DNA of 64,000 nt from assembly GCF_014640975.1 (NCBI RefSeq), contig NZ_BMHO01000001.1, positions 630,166 to 694,165 on the forward strand, written 5' to 3'. The notes below the pieces were generated by a model. That model ran no database searches, had not been told where the DNA came from, and worked only from the letters and a program-made list of their open reading frames with translations. The DNA is from Microbacterium faecale. Its GTDB lineage: Bacteria; Actinomycetota; Actinomycetes; Actinomycetales; Microbacteriaceae. Below are positions 1-8,472 of this stretch, piece by piece (position 1 is the stretch's first letter; the number at the start of each line of letters is the position of its first letter). A program made the translations under genes and the position numbers.

Positions 1-1124
1 TCGGCGCAGATGAGCGTCATCTCGAACCCGTCTGCGTAGCCGGCCTCAGCGAGGAGGTCCTTGGCGGCGTCGACGTCGTGCGCGTAGCGGCCGACGAGGT
101 CCGGATCATACCCGGGCTGGCCCTCCGCCAGGATCTGCTCCGTCGGGACTCCGTATCCCCCGGGCAGCATCGACTCGGTGATCGCTTCGCGGTCGAGCGC
201 CATGTTGATCGCCTGACGCACGCGCACATCGCCCAACGCGGGCACGATCTCGCCGCTCCGGTCGAGGAGACCGATCCCGTGCACGGATCCGCCGACCTGC
301 TCGACCCCGAAGCCTGCGCTCGCCGCCGCGTCGGCCGTCATCGAACTCCCCTGTGCCACGTCGATCTGACCGGTCTGCAGTGCGGCGAGGATCGTGCTCG
401 ATTCGTTCATCACCTGGACGGTGAGGGTGTCGGCCTTGATCGCATCGGGGTTGTAATAGTCGGGGTTGCGCTCGTACACATAGGTTGTGTCGATGACGCT
501 CTTCTCGGGCGAGTACACGTACGGTCCGGAGCCCGACGTCGCGTTCTCCAGCGAGTCAGGGTCGTCGATGGCGTCCGGGCTGATGATGAAACCCGCTCCG
601 CCCGACGCCGTCAGGACGAAGGGCAGGTTCGCGACGGGCTCCGAGAGCTCGATCGTCAGCGCGTAGTCGCCCGTGACCTCGATGTTCTCGAACGCCGCGA
701 ACCGCGAGCTGAGGTAGAAGTTGCCATCCCGCACGTACTCGAGCGACTTCTGGACGGCGGCCGCGTCGACCTCGCCGCCGTCGGCGAACGTGGCGTCGTC
801 GCGCAGCGTGATATCGAAACGGAGGTTGTCCCCCTCCGGGTACCCCCATTCAGTCGCGAGGTCGCCGACGATCTCGCCCGTGACGCGTTGCGAGAGGAGG
901 GTGCTGTAGGCGGGCGTCGCGTATGCGTAGGCCGAGGTTGTGCCTCCGGTGGCCGCCGGGTTCAGCCCGGACAGCGGAGGCCCGGCGAACTGGAACGTGA
1001 TGTCGGTTGCCTCCGCGGTCTGCCCTTCGCTTCCCCCGGCGCCGCAGCCGCTCGCGGCCAGCGCGGCGGAGAGTGTGACAACGAGCGCGAATCCGCGCAG
1101 GACCTTGTTTCGTTCACGCCGCAT
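1..1124 (-). CDS. ABC transporter substrate-binding lipoprotein, peptide/nickel type (SBP family 5), partial
   Basis: Lipoprotein that would capture an oligopeptide-like or other organic solute outside the membrane for an ABC importer. The start ATG follows AAAGGAG. A basic N terminus and hydrophobic stretch end in an ASGC lipobox with Cys27. The mature part has SBP_bac_5 features: an early SGLNPA segment, TLRDDATFADG near residue 100, and a VRQAINMALDRE segment near residue 300. About 374 residues are visible; the C terminus lies beyond the left window edge, where permease and ATPase genes might also be. Substrate cannot be told from this family alone; the neighbours suggest a compound feeding catabolism. 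Confidence 0.85.
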   Translation of the reverse strand, partial: MRRERNKVLRGFALVVTLSAALAASGCGAGGSEGQTAEATDITFQFAGPPLSGLNPAATGGTTSAYAYATPAYSTLLSQRVTGEIVGDLATEWGYPEGDNLRFDITLRDDATFADGGEVDAAAVQKSLEYVRDGNFYLSSRFAAFENIEVTGDYALTIELSEPVANLPFVLTASGGAGFIISPDAIDDPDSLENATSGSGPYVYSPEKSVIDTTYVYERNPDYYNPDAIKADTLTVQVMNESSTILAALQTGQIDVAQGSSMTADAAASAGFGVEQVGGSVHGIGLLDRSGEIVPALGDVRVRQAINMALDREAITESMLPGGYGVPTEQILAEGQPGYDPDLVGRYAHDVDAAKDLLAEAGYADGFEMTLICA

Positions 1125-1172
1125 CGCGATCTCCTTTGACGGCAGGTGCGTGGCGACGCGCCTGGGTTATAT

Positions 1173-1190
1173 ATCGTCCATAGAGACGAT
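1173..1190. promoter_or_regulatory. Palindrome in the promoter of the family 5 binding protein gene
   Basis: ATCGTC-N6-GACGAT, perfect 6-bp arms, lies about 50 bp upstream of the start codon at 1124. It abuts an AT-rich TATATA stretch that may be the minus-strand -10 box. Position suggests an operator; the binding protein is unknown. Confidence 0.4.
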
Positions 1191-1232
1191 CGACGCGTCA
1201 GGTGTCATATTATGGGCTGGCCCACCGGAGTG

Positions 1233-2768
1233 TCAAGCAGAATGATGTTCCTGTGGCTGCGGCCAGAGCGTGGTCCAGGGATCCGTGCTGGGTGTGACGA
1301 CGATCCCGTCCCACAGGCGCACCCGTTCGTGCCGCGGCGCGCGGGCAGTCTGTAGCGCGTCGTCCTCGATGACGAGCTGGTCGGGCTGGGGTGGCGTGTA
1401 CGGCGCCCATGTCTCGGATGCGCCCAGCTCGTCATGCGCGAATGCGACGAGCTGGGCGCTCAGCGCGGAGGCCACGGCACGCCCCGGTGTGGCCGGCGTG
1501 GTGTTGTTGAAGAAGAGGGGCATCTCGATGCCGTGAAAGGCGCCGTGCGGAGTGTCGTGGGCGGTCTCGCAGAGGTACACCCACGACGGTCGGCCATCCC
1601 CCAGGTGTTTCGCGTCGGCGAGGCGGAGTGACCGGATGCGGAACTGATCGCTCGTGATCGCGAAGAAGTGGTCGACGTTTCCGGCCGCAGGATCGAGTTC
1701 GCGGTACGCGGCGACGAGACCCTCGGCGTCGTCGGGATCGTCGAGGCCGGGCCGCACGCGTGCCACGAGGTCGTCGTCGCTGATCTCGTCGCCGGTCAGA
1801 TAGGCGGGGTGGGCGAAGGCGGCAGCGCGAGACTCGTCGAGCGCGGTGCCCACCATGAGGGCGACGTCGGTTGCGGCCCCGGCCGCGAAAGCCTGGAGCG
1901 GGTCGGCAGGCAACTCCGGCGTGGCGACCGTCGGTGCGAAGCGCATCCCGTCCGGGCCGGGGGCGCCGTGCACGCCGAGATCACGCTGAACGGCCAAGAG
2001 GCGCTGGAGGGGGACATCGCGCAGCCGATCCGCGCGGGTCGGCGGGATCTCGAGCAGGGCGAGCGCCTGCTCCGCCGTCTCGTGGGCGGTCGCGGCGTGC
2101 TTGAAGCCGAACGGCGGGCCGCCGTGGATGGCGGCGCTGCGAAAGAGTCCGCGTGCGGCCGGCATGGAGCACAGCGCGGCGACCTTCCCGCCCCCGCCGG
2201 AGTGGCCGTGGATCGTCACGGCGTCTGGGTCGCCGCCGAACGCCGCAATGTTGTCGCGGATCCACGTGAGGGCCGCGACGAGGTCGAGCATGCCCGCGTT
2301 GCCCGAGCCCGCGTATTCGCCGCCGCAGAGCTCGTCGAGGTGGAGGAACCCGAGGAGCGCGAGGCGGTGGGCGACGCTGACCACGACGACGTCGCCCGTC
2401 TGCGCGAGCGCGGTGCCGTCGGCCGGCCGGTGGTGCGGCATGCCTGAGGCGAAGCCGCCGCCGTGGAGCCACACGAGAACCGGGCGCCGCCCCGCGGTCG
2501 AGGGGGTCCAGACGTTCAGCGCGAGGCAGTCCTCCGACATCACCTCTGCGCCTCCCGGCTTCGCGTGGGCGCCGTGCTGCGGCGCGATGGGCGCGAACGC
2601 GACTGCCGTGCGGATGCCGGCCCAGGGCGCGCGTGGCTGCGGTGGGCGAAAGCGGCCGGCTCCCCCCGTCGGTGCGGCGTACGGCACGCCGGCGAATCGC
2701 AGAACATCTCCGTCGATGCTCCGGCCGCGAATCCGTCCGGCGGTTGTCTCCACGATGGGATCTCTCAC
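1233..2768 (-). CDS. Carboxylesterase, type B (COesterase family)
   Basis: Serine esterase of the alpha/beta hydrolase fold, about 511 residues, without a signal peptide, so probably cytosolic. The family start motif (VETTAGRIRG) is followed by the oxyanion-hole segment WLHGGGFASG and the nucleophile elbow GHSGGGG near residue 187. The common family elbow is GESAGG, so His replaces Glu beside the nucleophile. A C-terminal HGIEMPLFF segment carries the likely catalytic His. GTG at 2768 is chosen because GGAGGAAC sits just upstream; longer in-frame starts at 2786 and 2858 lack such a site. It is divergent from the MmgE/PrpD gene and shares its promoter region. Substrate unknown; cleavage of an ester of the compound handled by the neighbour is an inference. 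Confidence 0.88.
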   Translation of the reverse strand: MRDPIVETTAGRIRGRSIDGDVLRFAGVPYAAPTGGAGRFRPPQPRAPWAGIRTAVAFAPIAPQHGAHAKPGGAEVMSEDCLALNVWTPSTAGRRPVLVWLHGGGFASGMPHHRPADGTALAQTGDVVVVSVAHRLALLGFLHLDELCGGEYAGSGNAGMLDLVAALTWIRDNIAAFGGDPDAVTIHGHSGGGGKVAALCSMPAARGLFRSAAIHGGPPFGFKHAATAHETAEQALALLEIPPTRADRLRDVPLQRLLAVQRDLGVHGAPGPDGMRFAPTVATPELPADPLQAFAAGAATDVALMVGTALDESRAAAFAHPAYLTGDEISDDDLVARVRPGLDDPDDAEGLVAAYRELDPAAGNVDHFFAITSDQFRIRSLRLADAKHLGDGRPSWVYLCETAHDTPHGAFHGIEMPLFFNNTTPATPGRAVASALSAQLVAFAHDELGASETWAPYTPPQPDQLVIEDDALQTARAPRHERVRLWDGIVVTPSTDPWTTLWPQPQEHHSA

Positions 2769-2893
2769 GGTGTTCCTCCGGGACATCAGTGTCGCGCTCG
2801 GGCGTGACAATCCTGCCACTCGTCGATAGATAACACCATAAATGACTATCGAACCCAAAAATGGTATCTATTATGGATCTGGTGGAGGAGAAC
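2769..2893. promoter_or_regulatory. AT-rich divergent promoter region, esterase / MmgE-PrpD genes
   Basis: The gap between the divergent starts is markedly AT-rich for this genome. It holds two similar half-sites in inverted orientation, AGATAACACCAT (2828-2839) and ATGGTATCT (2861-2869). They match with one gap, so this is a weak operator candidate. The PaaX-type regulator encoded at 4280-5176 is a plausible but unproven binder. Confidence 0.35.
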
Positions 2894-4306
2894 ATGAACG
2901 GTCTTTCGAAGAACCTCGTCGGCGTCACCGCTCGCCTGCGGATCGATGATTTGCCGGCCGACGCGATCCGCGCGGCCGAACAGTCGCTGCTTGACGCGGT
3001 CGGAGTGTCGCTGGCGGCCGCCGGGCAGGACGCCGGCGCCGCACAGTTCGCCGAGTTGGCGATCGCCGAGGGCGGCCGGCCGGATGCGACCGTGTTCGGA
3101 ACCGCGCATCGCGTACCGGCGGCTGCCGCGGCCTTCGCCAACGGTGCGATGGCGCACGCGCTCGACTACGAGGACTCCGTCGACGGCCTCCCCATCCACC
3201 CCCATGCGCAGACCGTCCCCGCGGTCCTCGCGCTCGCGGAACGCGAGGACGTGCCGGGAGACCGGTTGATCACGGCTATCGCGATCGGGTGCGATGTGAC
3301 CGCCCGCATCGCGGCCGCCGCCGGGGACGAGATGGGGCGCCGCGGCTGGTACCCGCCCCCGATCCTCGGGGCGCTTGGCGCCGCGGTCGCGTCCGCGAAC
3401 CTGCTCTCCCTCGACGAGGCGCAAACGCTCGACGCGCTCTCGCTGGTGATCTCACAGGCGACCGCGAGCGGCGAGGTGAAGTTCAGCCCGCGGTCGATCG
3501 TGCGCGGGGTACGCGATTCCTTCGCCGCCCACGCCGCCGTGCGCGCGGCCGAGCTCGCGCGGCGCGGCATCACCGGATTCGACGCGCCGCTCGAGGGCCG
3601 GTACGGCTTCTTTGCGACGTATGCGGGCGGCGTGTACGATCCCGATCCGATCCTCGACGGGCTCGGCACCCGCTTCTGGGGGACGCAGGTCAGCTACAAG
3701 CCCTGGCCGAGTTGCCGCGGCACCCACTCCTTCGTCGAGGGCGCGCTGCGGATGCGCGACCAGATCCGCGTCGACGACATCGAGCGCATCACGCTGTGGG
3801 GGGCGCCCGTGAACGCGATGCTCGCGGAGCCGATCGAGGCGAAGCGGCGGCCGACCGAGGCGATCAACGCGAAGTTCAGCCTGCCCTTCACGGTCGCCAG
3901 CGCTTTCGTGCACGGAGAGCTGTCCCTCGCGTCCTTCACCGATGCCGCCATGCGCGACACGCGCGTGCTCGCACTCGCGGAGCGTGTCACCTTCATCTCG
4001 GATCCGGACAAGGACGTGCCGGAGTCGATGACGCACGGCGAGATCGCCATCGAGCTGACCGACGGCCGACGCCTTCACGAGGACGTTCCGACCCCCCTCG
4101 GCAACCCGGCCTCGCCGCTCGGGATCGACGGGCTCCGGGAGAAGTTCGTCGACTGCGCGGCGCGTGCGCCGCGCCCGCTCGGTCGCTCAGCGGCGAACCA
4201 GATGGCAGATCGGATCCTCGCGTTGCGCGGCGCAGCCGGGCTGCGTGGCGAGCTCGGAGAGATCGTCGGCGCGGGATCGTTAGCGGTGCCGAACTCGCAA
4301 CCGTGA
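2894..4306 (+). CDS. MmgE/PrpD family protein
   Basis: About 470 residues, normal for the MmgE/PrpD family, whose known members include 2-methylcitrate dehydratase, cis-aconitate decarboxylase and iminodisuccinate epimerase. Family hallmarks are the all-helical N-terminal region, the DYEDSVDGLPIHPHAQ segment near residues 95-110, and a C-terminal lid domain beginning around residue 270. ATG at 2894 is preferred because GGTGGAGGAG lies just upstream; an in-frame ATG at 2861 lacks a site. The last 27 bases overlap the 3' end of the convergent PaaX gene. No methylcitrate synthase or aconitase gene is near, so a propionate role is not supported; an accessory catabolic dehydratase or decarboxylase is more likely. 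Confidence 0.85.
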   Translation: MNGLSKNLVGVTARLRIDDLPADAIRAAEQSLLDAVGVSLAAAGQDAGAAQFAELAIAEGGRPDATVFGTAHRVPAAAAAFANGAMAHALDYEDSVDGLPIHPHAQTVPAVLALAEREDVPGDRLITAIAIGCDVTARIAAAAGDEMGRRGWYPPPILGALGAAVASANLLSLDEAQTLDALSLVISQATASGEVKFSPRSIVRGVRDSFAAHAAVRAAELARRGITGFDAPLEGRYGFFATYAGGVYDPDPILDGLGTRFWGTQVSYKPWPSCRGTHSFVEGALRMRDQIRVDDIERITLWGAPVNAMLAEPIEAKRRPTEAINAKFSLPFTVASAFVHGELSLASFTDAAMRDTRVLALAERVTFISDPDKDVPESMTHGEIAIELTDGRRLHEDVPTPLGNPASPLGIDGLREKFVDCAARAPRPLGRSAANQMADRILALRGAAGLRGELGEIVGAGSLAVPNSQP

Positions 4307-5176
4307 GGCCAGTTCCGCGTCGTGAGGCCTCACCAAGTCGCGCATGCGCTGCAGTGCGATGGGGCCCAGTCCCTCCCAGAGCTCGACGAAGATGTCACGC
4401 ACCGCAGACTGTGGCCAGTCGTCCGGAAGGAGCTCACGTGGCAGATCGGGATCGGTGAGCGCGATGTGACGCCACGAGGCGAGGACATTCGCGCGCAGAA
4501 CAAGCGCATGGTGCGCGTCGACGCGGTTTGCCCGAACAAGCGAGAGCCACGGTTCGAACGTTCGACGGTACTGGTCGTAGAGGGTGCGAATCTCGTCGAG
4601 GGGGAAGGCGCCGAGCGGATCGAGGCCGCTTCTCTCCGGCGACTCGAACGTGGCGCGCATAACGGCCAGGCTGACATCGAGGTCGTCACCGATCTCAATA
4701 ATCCGCGCAGCGTGATCCCGCGGCTGCACCCACACGGCGTCGGTGAGCGGGGCGAATCGGAGCCGCTCGAGTTCGCGGCGCAGCTTCGGGCGGAGGCCCC
4801 GGACCTCCTCAGGGATCGAGAACGTCACGACCGTCCACTTCCCGTCCCAGCGAGTCGGCTCCGCCCCGAACCCGACGTAGGTGCGCAGGCGCTGCTCGCG
4901 GTCGTCGAGGCCGGAGGGGTTGACCTTGTACGACGTCTGGCGGCCGTTGCGCACCTGCTCGAGCCTCCCGCTTCGCGCCACGCGGCTGAGGGCGATGCGC
5001 GCACCGGCCGACGTGATCCCGAAATCACCGAGCACGTCGACGATGGCGGCCGACGGCACGGCGCCCGCGTGGGCGAAATCGAAATCAGCGACCAGAGTGA
5101 CGAGGATGTTCTGGGAGCTCACGCTCTGTGGCACCGAAATCGCGAGTTGAGCGAGATCCTCTGCGGTCGTGTCCAT
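4280..5176 (-). CDS. PaaX family transcriptional regulator
   Basis: About 298 residues. It has the PaaX N-terminal winged helix (residues about 25-95, with GARIALSRVARSGRLE), the central WDGKWTVVTFSIPEE segment near residue 112, and the C-terminal PaaX-C region. PaaX represses phenylacetate catabolism and responds to phenylacetyl-CoA; other members control other aromatic or CoA-dependent pathways. ATG at 5176 follows GAGGAACGAC and lies 8 bp after the stop of the upstream hydrolase gene, so the two are one operon. It probably controls that operon and perhaps the esterase/MmgE promoter. A second PaaX gene sits at 8994-9980. Confidence 0.88.
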   Translation of the reverse strand: MDTTAEDLAQLAISVPQSVSSQNILVTLVADFDFAHAGAVPSAAIVDVLGDFGITSAGARIALSRVARSGRLEQVRNGRQTSYKVNPSGLDDREQRLRTYVGFGAEPTRWDGKWTVVTFSIPEEVRGLRPKLRRELERLRFAPLTDAVWVQPRDHAARIIEIGDDLDVSLAVMRATFESPERSGLDPLGAFPLDEIRTLYDQYRRTFEPWLSLVRANRVDAHHALVLRANVLASWRHIALTDPDLPRELLPDDWPQSAVRDIFVELWEGLGPIALQRMRDLVRPHDAELASRLRVRHR

Positions 5177-5184
5177 GTCGTTCC

Positions 5185-6504
5185 TCAGTCTGTCCATGTG
5201 GCGCGCGCGATGTAGTTGGTGGCATCGTCTGGTCGGTAGTATCCCTCAGATACGAGTTCGCTGACGCGCGCGCTCACGCGCTGCCGGTACGCGTCCTCGT
5301 CTCCGTATAGTTCCTCGAGCGTGCTGTGGTCGAACGGCGTCTCCGCCCCGCAGGGCCACTCGGGGCCGGGACCTGCGACGGCCGACACGCACGCGGTCGG
5401 CACGTCGACGTGGGGCGAGCGAAGGCCGCCGCGCGCGTGCCCGTGTTCGTCGCGCGCGATGCGCCCGCGCGGGTCGGTGCTGATCACCCGCCCTGGCGGC
5501 GGCGGCGTGCCCTCGAGCGACCATCGAAGCAGCGCGTCGACCGCGAAGTGTACGACGTGAGAGTTCGGGAAGCGGCTCCAGCGCCGTCCTTCCGGGAGGG
5601 TGACGGAGGGATGGGGCGGGGGATCGTCCCTGCTGTCGTTGTGGCCCATTCCCGCAACCTCGTACAGGCGGTACCGCTCGGAATCCGGACGCCGGTGAGA
5701 GAATCCGCGCACCTGGCCGGGGAGCAGGTGTGCGGCACGGATCTCTTCGAGTTCAGACTCGCCGAGCAGCTCGATGACCGGAACATCCAGGTCTTCCGGC
5801 GCATCGCCGCCCGAGGACATTGGGACGTAACCATCGAAGATGGCGCGGCCGTCACTGAAGCGTGCGTGATGCTCGGCGGCGAACGCGCGCGCGATTCCGC
5901 CTGACTGCGATAGTCCTCCGAGAAAAACGTGCGTGACTCCTTCGAGCGGAGTGGCACCGCCGCGCACCGCCCGCGCGAACTGCGCGATGATCTCCGGAGA
6001 CTGGAGGTTCGAGCGCGACCACTTGGCGCGGAAGGAGTCCGACTCGCGTTGGACATTCTCGAAGGTGCGTCCGGTGGCCGCGTCCGCGCCGATGCTCGCT
6101 TCGGCTGGTCCTTCGTCGGGGGATCCGTCGACGAGCACGACGTCGGCGTAACGCGACGGGTCAAATCGTTTCAGCCTCGCCGGTGCCGTTGCTTGGGACG
6201 CGATCTCCGCCCAGGCGTGACCCCCGCTGATCAGGTAGCGCCGGGCCGCGCGCCACACGGATCGGACTCCCATCCAGTGCATCGGCTCGACGAGAACGGC
6301 GCCGCTGAAAAGCGCGCCGTTTTCGGGATAGCGGAGCAGTGCGCGCGTTGTGTACGGTTCACCGGCCGCGGTGCCGGAGACGAGAAGCTCGGCTTCGACG
6401 TAGCCCGCCGCGCCGAGCTCCTCGGAGCCGATGTCGTCATGTCCGAGCGGGAGCGAACCCTCCCGCGTCGGATGCAGTCTGACGGTGATGCGGTCTGCGC
6501 CCAT
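5185..6504 (-). CDS. Alpha/beta hydrolase domain-containing protein
   Basis: About 439 residues, resembling the large alpha/beta hydrolase domain family found in bacterial catabolic clusters. A nucleophile elbow GLSQSGG lies near residue 210, and a GMGHNDS segment near residue 290 is a candidate for the catalytic His. No signal peptide or membrane segment is seen. ATG at 6504 is chosen for the AAGGGG site 9 bp upstream; a TTG at 6531 lacks one. It is the first gene of a two-gene unit with the PaaX regulator, 8 bp downstream. Ester or lactone hydrolysis is inferred from fold; the substrate is unknown. Confidence 0.72.
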   Translation of the reverse strand: MGADRITVRLHPTREGSLPLGHDDIGSEELGAAGYVEAELLVSGTAAGEPYTTRALLRYPENGALFSGAVLVEPMHWMGVRSVWRAARRYLISGGHAWAEIASQATAPARLKRFDPSRYADVVLVDGSPDEGPAEASIGADAATGRTFENVQRESDSFRAKWSRSNLQSPEIIAQFARAVRGGATPLEGVTHVFLGGLSQSGGIARAFAAEHHARFSDGRAIFDGYVPMSSGGDAPEDLDVPVIELLGESELEEIRAAHLLPGQVRGFSHRRPDSERYRLYEVAGMGHNDSRDDPPPHPSVTLPEGRRWSRFPNSHVVHFAVDALLRWSLEGTPPPPGRVISTDPRGRIARDEHGHARGGLRSPHVDVPTACVSAVAGPGPEWPCGAETPFDHSTLEELYGDEDAYRQRVSARVSELVSEGYYRPDDATNYIARATWTD

Positions 6505-6614
6505 GATCGGATGCCCCTTCGCACGGATCAATATTCATAACAATGACATGATCGATCGTACTCTCAAGGGATATCTGCTGGGCGCGCGACGACTCCGCCC
6601 TCCGCGCTCCCGGG
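6505..6614. promoter_or_regulatory. AT-rich upstream region of the hydrolase-paaX unit
   Basis: Contains the imperfect dyad TCATAACAATGA at 6535-6546 within an AT-rich stretch and a GATCGATC at 6551-6558. This suggests promoter and operator for the minus-strand hydrolase-PaaX pair. The rest of the gap shows nothing recognisable. Confidence 0.3.
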
Positions 6615-7736
6615 TCAGGTGACGCGAACGGTGTCACCGTCCCAGGTGAACTGGGTGCCGAGCCCGGCAGTGCTGGTGATCGAGCGGATGTACTCCGTCA
6701 CGCGGTCGCCCTCCTGCCCTTCGCCGAGTGGCACGGGGCGCGCGCGCTCGTCGATCCAGCACGGGATGAAGCCCGCCGCGAGGGTGCCGTCGTCGTCGAC
6801 ATCGAGCACGGCGATCGCGGTGTTGCGGCTCTCGGGGTGGAACGGATAACCGGGCGTGTTCGGGTCGGGTGAGAAGCCGAACATCTCCTCGCGCCGTCGT
6901 GCCCACGCCTTCAGCTCCTCGGAGTCGCTGTCGGGGTCGGGTGTCAGCGCCGAGGTGACGGTGACGAAGTTGCCGAGCCCGTGGAAGATGGCACGGCCCT
7001 TGTATATCTCGACGCCGCGCATGATGTGCGAGTGGTGCCCGACGACGAGATCCGCGCCAGCGTCGACCGCCGCGTGCGAGACCTCGTACTCGTAGTCATC
7101 GATCCGCGCCGGCGTGTGCCCGTAGCCCTTGTGGAGGGCGACGACGACGATGTCCACCTTCTCGCGGGTCTCGGCGATCGCGGTCTTCATCTGCTCGAGT
7201 GACGTGCGGTCGCAGAACGTGTACACCTGCGGCGGGTTGCCGGGGTTCATGTCGTCGAGGTCGTAGTGCGTGAGCACCTTGACGTACGCGGATCCGGCCT
7301 TCTTGCTCGTCGCCCAAGACTCGCGCGGTCCGACGCAGTTGAAGCTGAGGACGCCGACGGTCTTGTTCTTCGCCTCCGCGATGGCCGGGCGCAGGGCCTC
7401 GGCCATGTTGGCGCCCGTGCCCGTCGTCGCGATCCCGAATCGCTCGGCGTTACGCAGCGTGTCGAGGACGCCGCGCGTGCCGAGGTCGTACGCGTGGTTG
7501 CCGGCCACGGTGCCGACGGTGAACCCCGCGCGCGCCATGGCGCCGAGGGCGTCGGGATCGGCCGGGGGGGCGGGGACGGTGATGCCCACGACATCCGTCT
7601 CGGTCGTATGGGGCACCTCGATCTGGCCGATTGCCACATCGGCGGCCTTGATCGCGGGTGCGCTCGGAACGAAACGTTCGTCGTGCTCGTCGAGCTGAAG
7701 AACGATGTCTCCAACGGCTGCGATTCGCATCGTCAT
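6615..7736 (-). CDS. CapA family protein (metallophosphatase fold)
   Basis: About 373 residues of the CapA/PgsA-like phosphoesterase family. Metal-site motifs are visible in order: AVGDIVL at the N terminus, GNHAYDLG near residue 82, and GHHSHIMRG plus FHGLGNFV near residues 235-255. The family is named for poly-gamma-glutamate capsule synthesis but many members sit in catabolic clusters with unknown roles. No signal peptide or membrane anchor is present, unlike capsule-associated CapA. ATG at 7736 follows AAAGGAG with 4-5 bp spacing. A 19-bp palindromic operator lies directly upstream of the ribosome-binding site, and the MarR gene lies 79 bp further upstream on the same strand. Confidence 0.82.
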   Translation of the reverse strand: MTMRIAAVGDIVLQLDEHDERFVPSAPAIKAADVAIGQIEVPHTTETDVVGITVPAPPADPDALGAMARAGFTVGTVAGNHAYDLGTRGVLDTLRNAERFGIATTGTGANMAEALRPAIAEAKNKTVGVLSFNCVGPRESWATSKKAGSAYVKVLTHYDLDDMNPGNPPQVYTFCDRTSLEQMKTAIAETREKVDIVVVALHKGYGHTPARIDDYEYEVSHAAVDAGADLVVGHHSHIMRGVEIYKGRAIFHGLGNFVTVTSALTPDPDSDSEELKAWARRREEMFGFSPDPNTPGYPFHPESRNTAIAVLDVDDDGTLAAGFIPCWIDERARPVPLGEGQEGDRVTEYIRSITSTAGLGTQFTWDGDTVRVT

Positions 7737-7748
7737 GAATCTCCTTTG

Positions 7749-7767
7749 ATATCAACCAGATTGATAT
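7749..7767. promoter_or_regulatory. MarR-type operator, copy 1 (capA-like gene)
   Basis: ATATCAACCAGATTGATAT, perfect 7-bp arms around 5 bp, directly upstream of the AAAGGAG of the capA-like gene. The same motif recurs at 17619-17637 with only two differences. Likely bound by the MarR protein encoded next to it. Confidence 0.7.
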
Positions 7768-7815
7768 TATCGGAGGGGCGCCGCGAGGTCAACGCGCGGT
7801 CACTCGGGCGTCCTG

Positions 7816-8400
7816 TCAGCTCGCGTCGCCGTTGTGGTCGGCCGACCTCAGTCGCGCGGCCGCCAGGCGGGAGGGGATGTGGCGGGGGCGCACGCTCGAC
7901 GTGCGCCGCGAGATGGCCTCGGCCTCGGCTTCGTCGTCGTCGAAGTATCCACCGGCGAGGACCTCCGCGGCCGACTGCAGGATCTCCCGGAGCGTCCCCT
8001 CGGGGTTGGTGCCCATCGCGCTGATCAGGCGCTCCTCCTGCTCGCGGAGCTGCTCCGTGCAGCGCGCGAGGACTGCCCAGCCCTCTTCGGTCAGCTGCAC
8101 CAGCCGGATCCGCTTGTTGTGCGGGTGGTCGCCGCGCACGATCAGCCCCTGCTCGATCAGCTCGTTCGACACCGTGTGGGCCGCCTGGGCGCTGACGAAC
8201 GTGCGGCGGGCGAGCGCGGCGTTCGACAGCGGGAGGCCCTCGCCGAGCACCTGGATCACGGTGAACTGCGAGAGGGTGATCCCCTCGGCCAGCGCGACGT
8301 TCTCGGTGAAGCGCGTGAACGCGCGGGCAAGGCGGTAGGCACTGTATCCGAGTCGCCCCGTCGCCAGTTCGCCGCGCGGGTCGCGCGTGATCTCATCCAC
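7816..8400 (-). CDS. MarR family transcriptional regulator
   Basis: About 194 residues. The MarR winged helix covers roughly residues 15-135: LSQFTVIQVLGEG, ALARRTFVSAQAAHTVSNEL recognition region, then the DHPHNKRIRLVQLTEEG wing. An unusual acidic then basic tail of about 50 residues follows, including DDDEAEAEA. GTG at 8400 is preferred: a TAAGAT hexamer lies exactly 6 bp upstream, the arrangement of a leaderless mRNA, and no Shine-Dalgarno is seen. It probably represses the capA-like gene 79 bp downstream through the palindrome at 7749-7767, and possibly the secreted hydrolase at 17718. Ligand unknown; MarR members near aromatic genes usually sense phenolics or their CoA esters. Confidence 0.88.
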   Translation of the reverse strand: MDEITRDPRGELATGRLGYSAYRLARAFTRFTENVALAEGITLSQFTVIQVLGEGLPLSNAALARRTFVSAQAAHTVSNELIEQGLIVRGDHPHNKRIRLVQLTEEGWAVLARCTEQLREQEERLISAMGTNPEGTLREILQSAAEVLAGGYFDDDEAEAEAISRRTSSVRPRHIPSRLAAARLRSADHNGDAS

Positions 8401-8412
8401 ACTGAGATCTTA
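8389..8412 (-). promoter_or_regulatory. Leaderless promoter and palindrome at the marR start
   Basis: On the minus strand TAAGAT (8412-8407) is followed by 6 bp and then the GTG start. The perfect 7-bp inverted repeat GATCTCA-N7-TGAGATC (8389-8409) spans the start codon, so it may be an autoregulatory site. It is unlike the ATATCAA operator. Confidence 0.5.
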
Positions 8413-8472
8413 GTCCTGTCGTCTGAACACTCGTCCGCGGGAGCACATTTGACCGAGAGCGCGCCGCTGGTC

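Noticed and set aside
78..1139. Long plus-strand frame of about 353 codons over the family 5 binding-protein region
   Set aside because: Arg/Gly/Val-rich composition typical of an antisense frame in GC-rich DNA. The minus strand encodes a clear lipoprotein with a proper ribosome-binding site.
4307..5215. Plus-strand frame opposite the PaaX gene
   Set aside because: Shadow frame; the PaaX domains on the minus strand are complete and have a ribosome-binding site.
7834..8472. Plus-strand frame running through the MarR gene into the HtaA-domain gene
   Set aside because: The first two thirds are antisense to the MarR gene and have shadow composition. Only the part from about 8473 has a recognisable domain.
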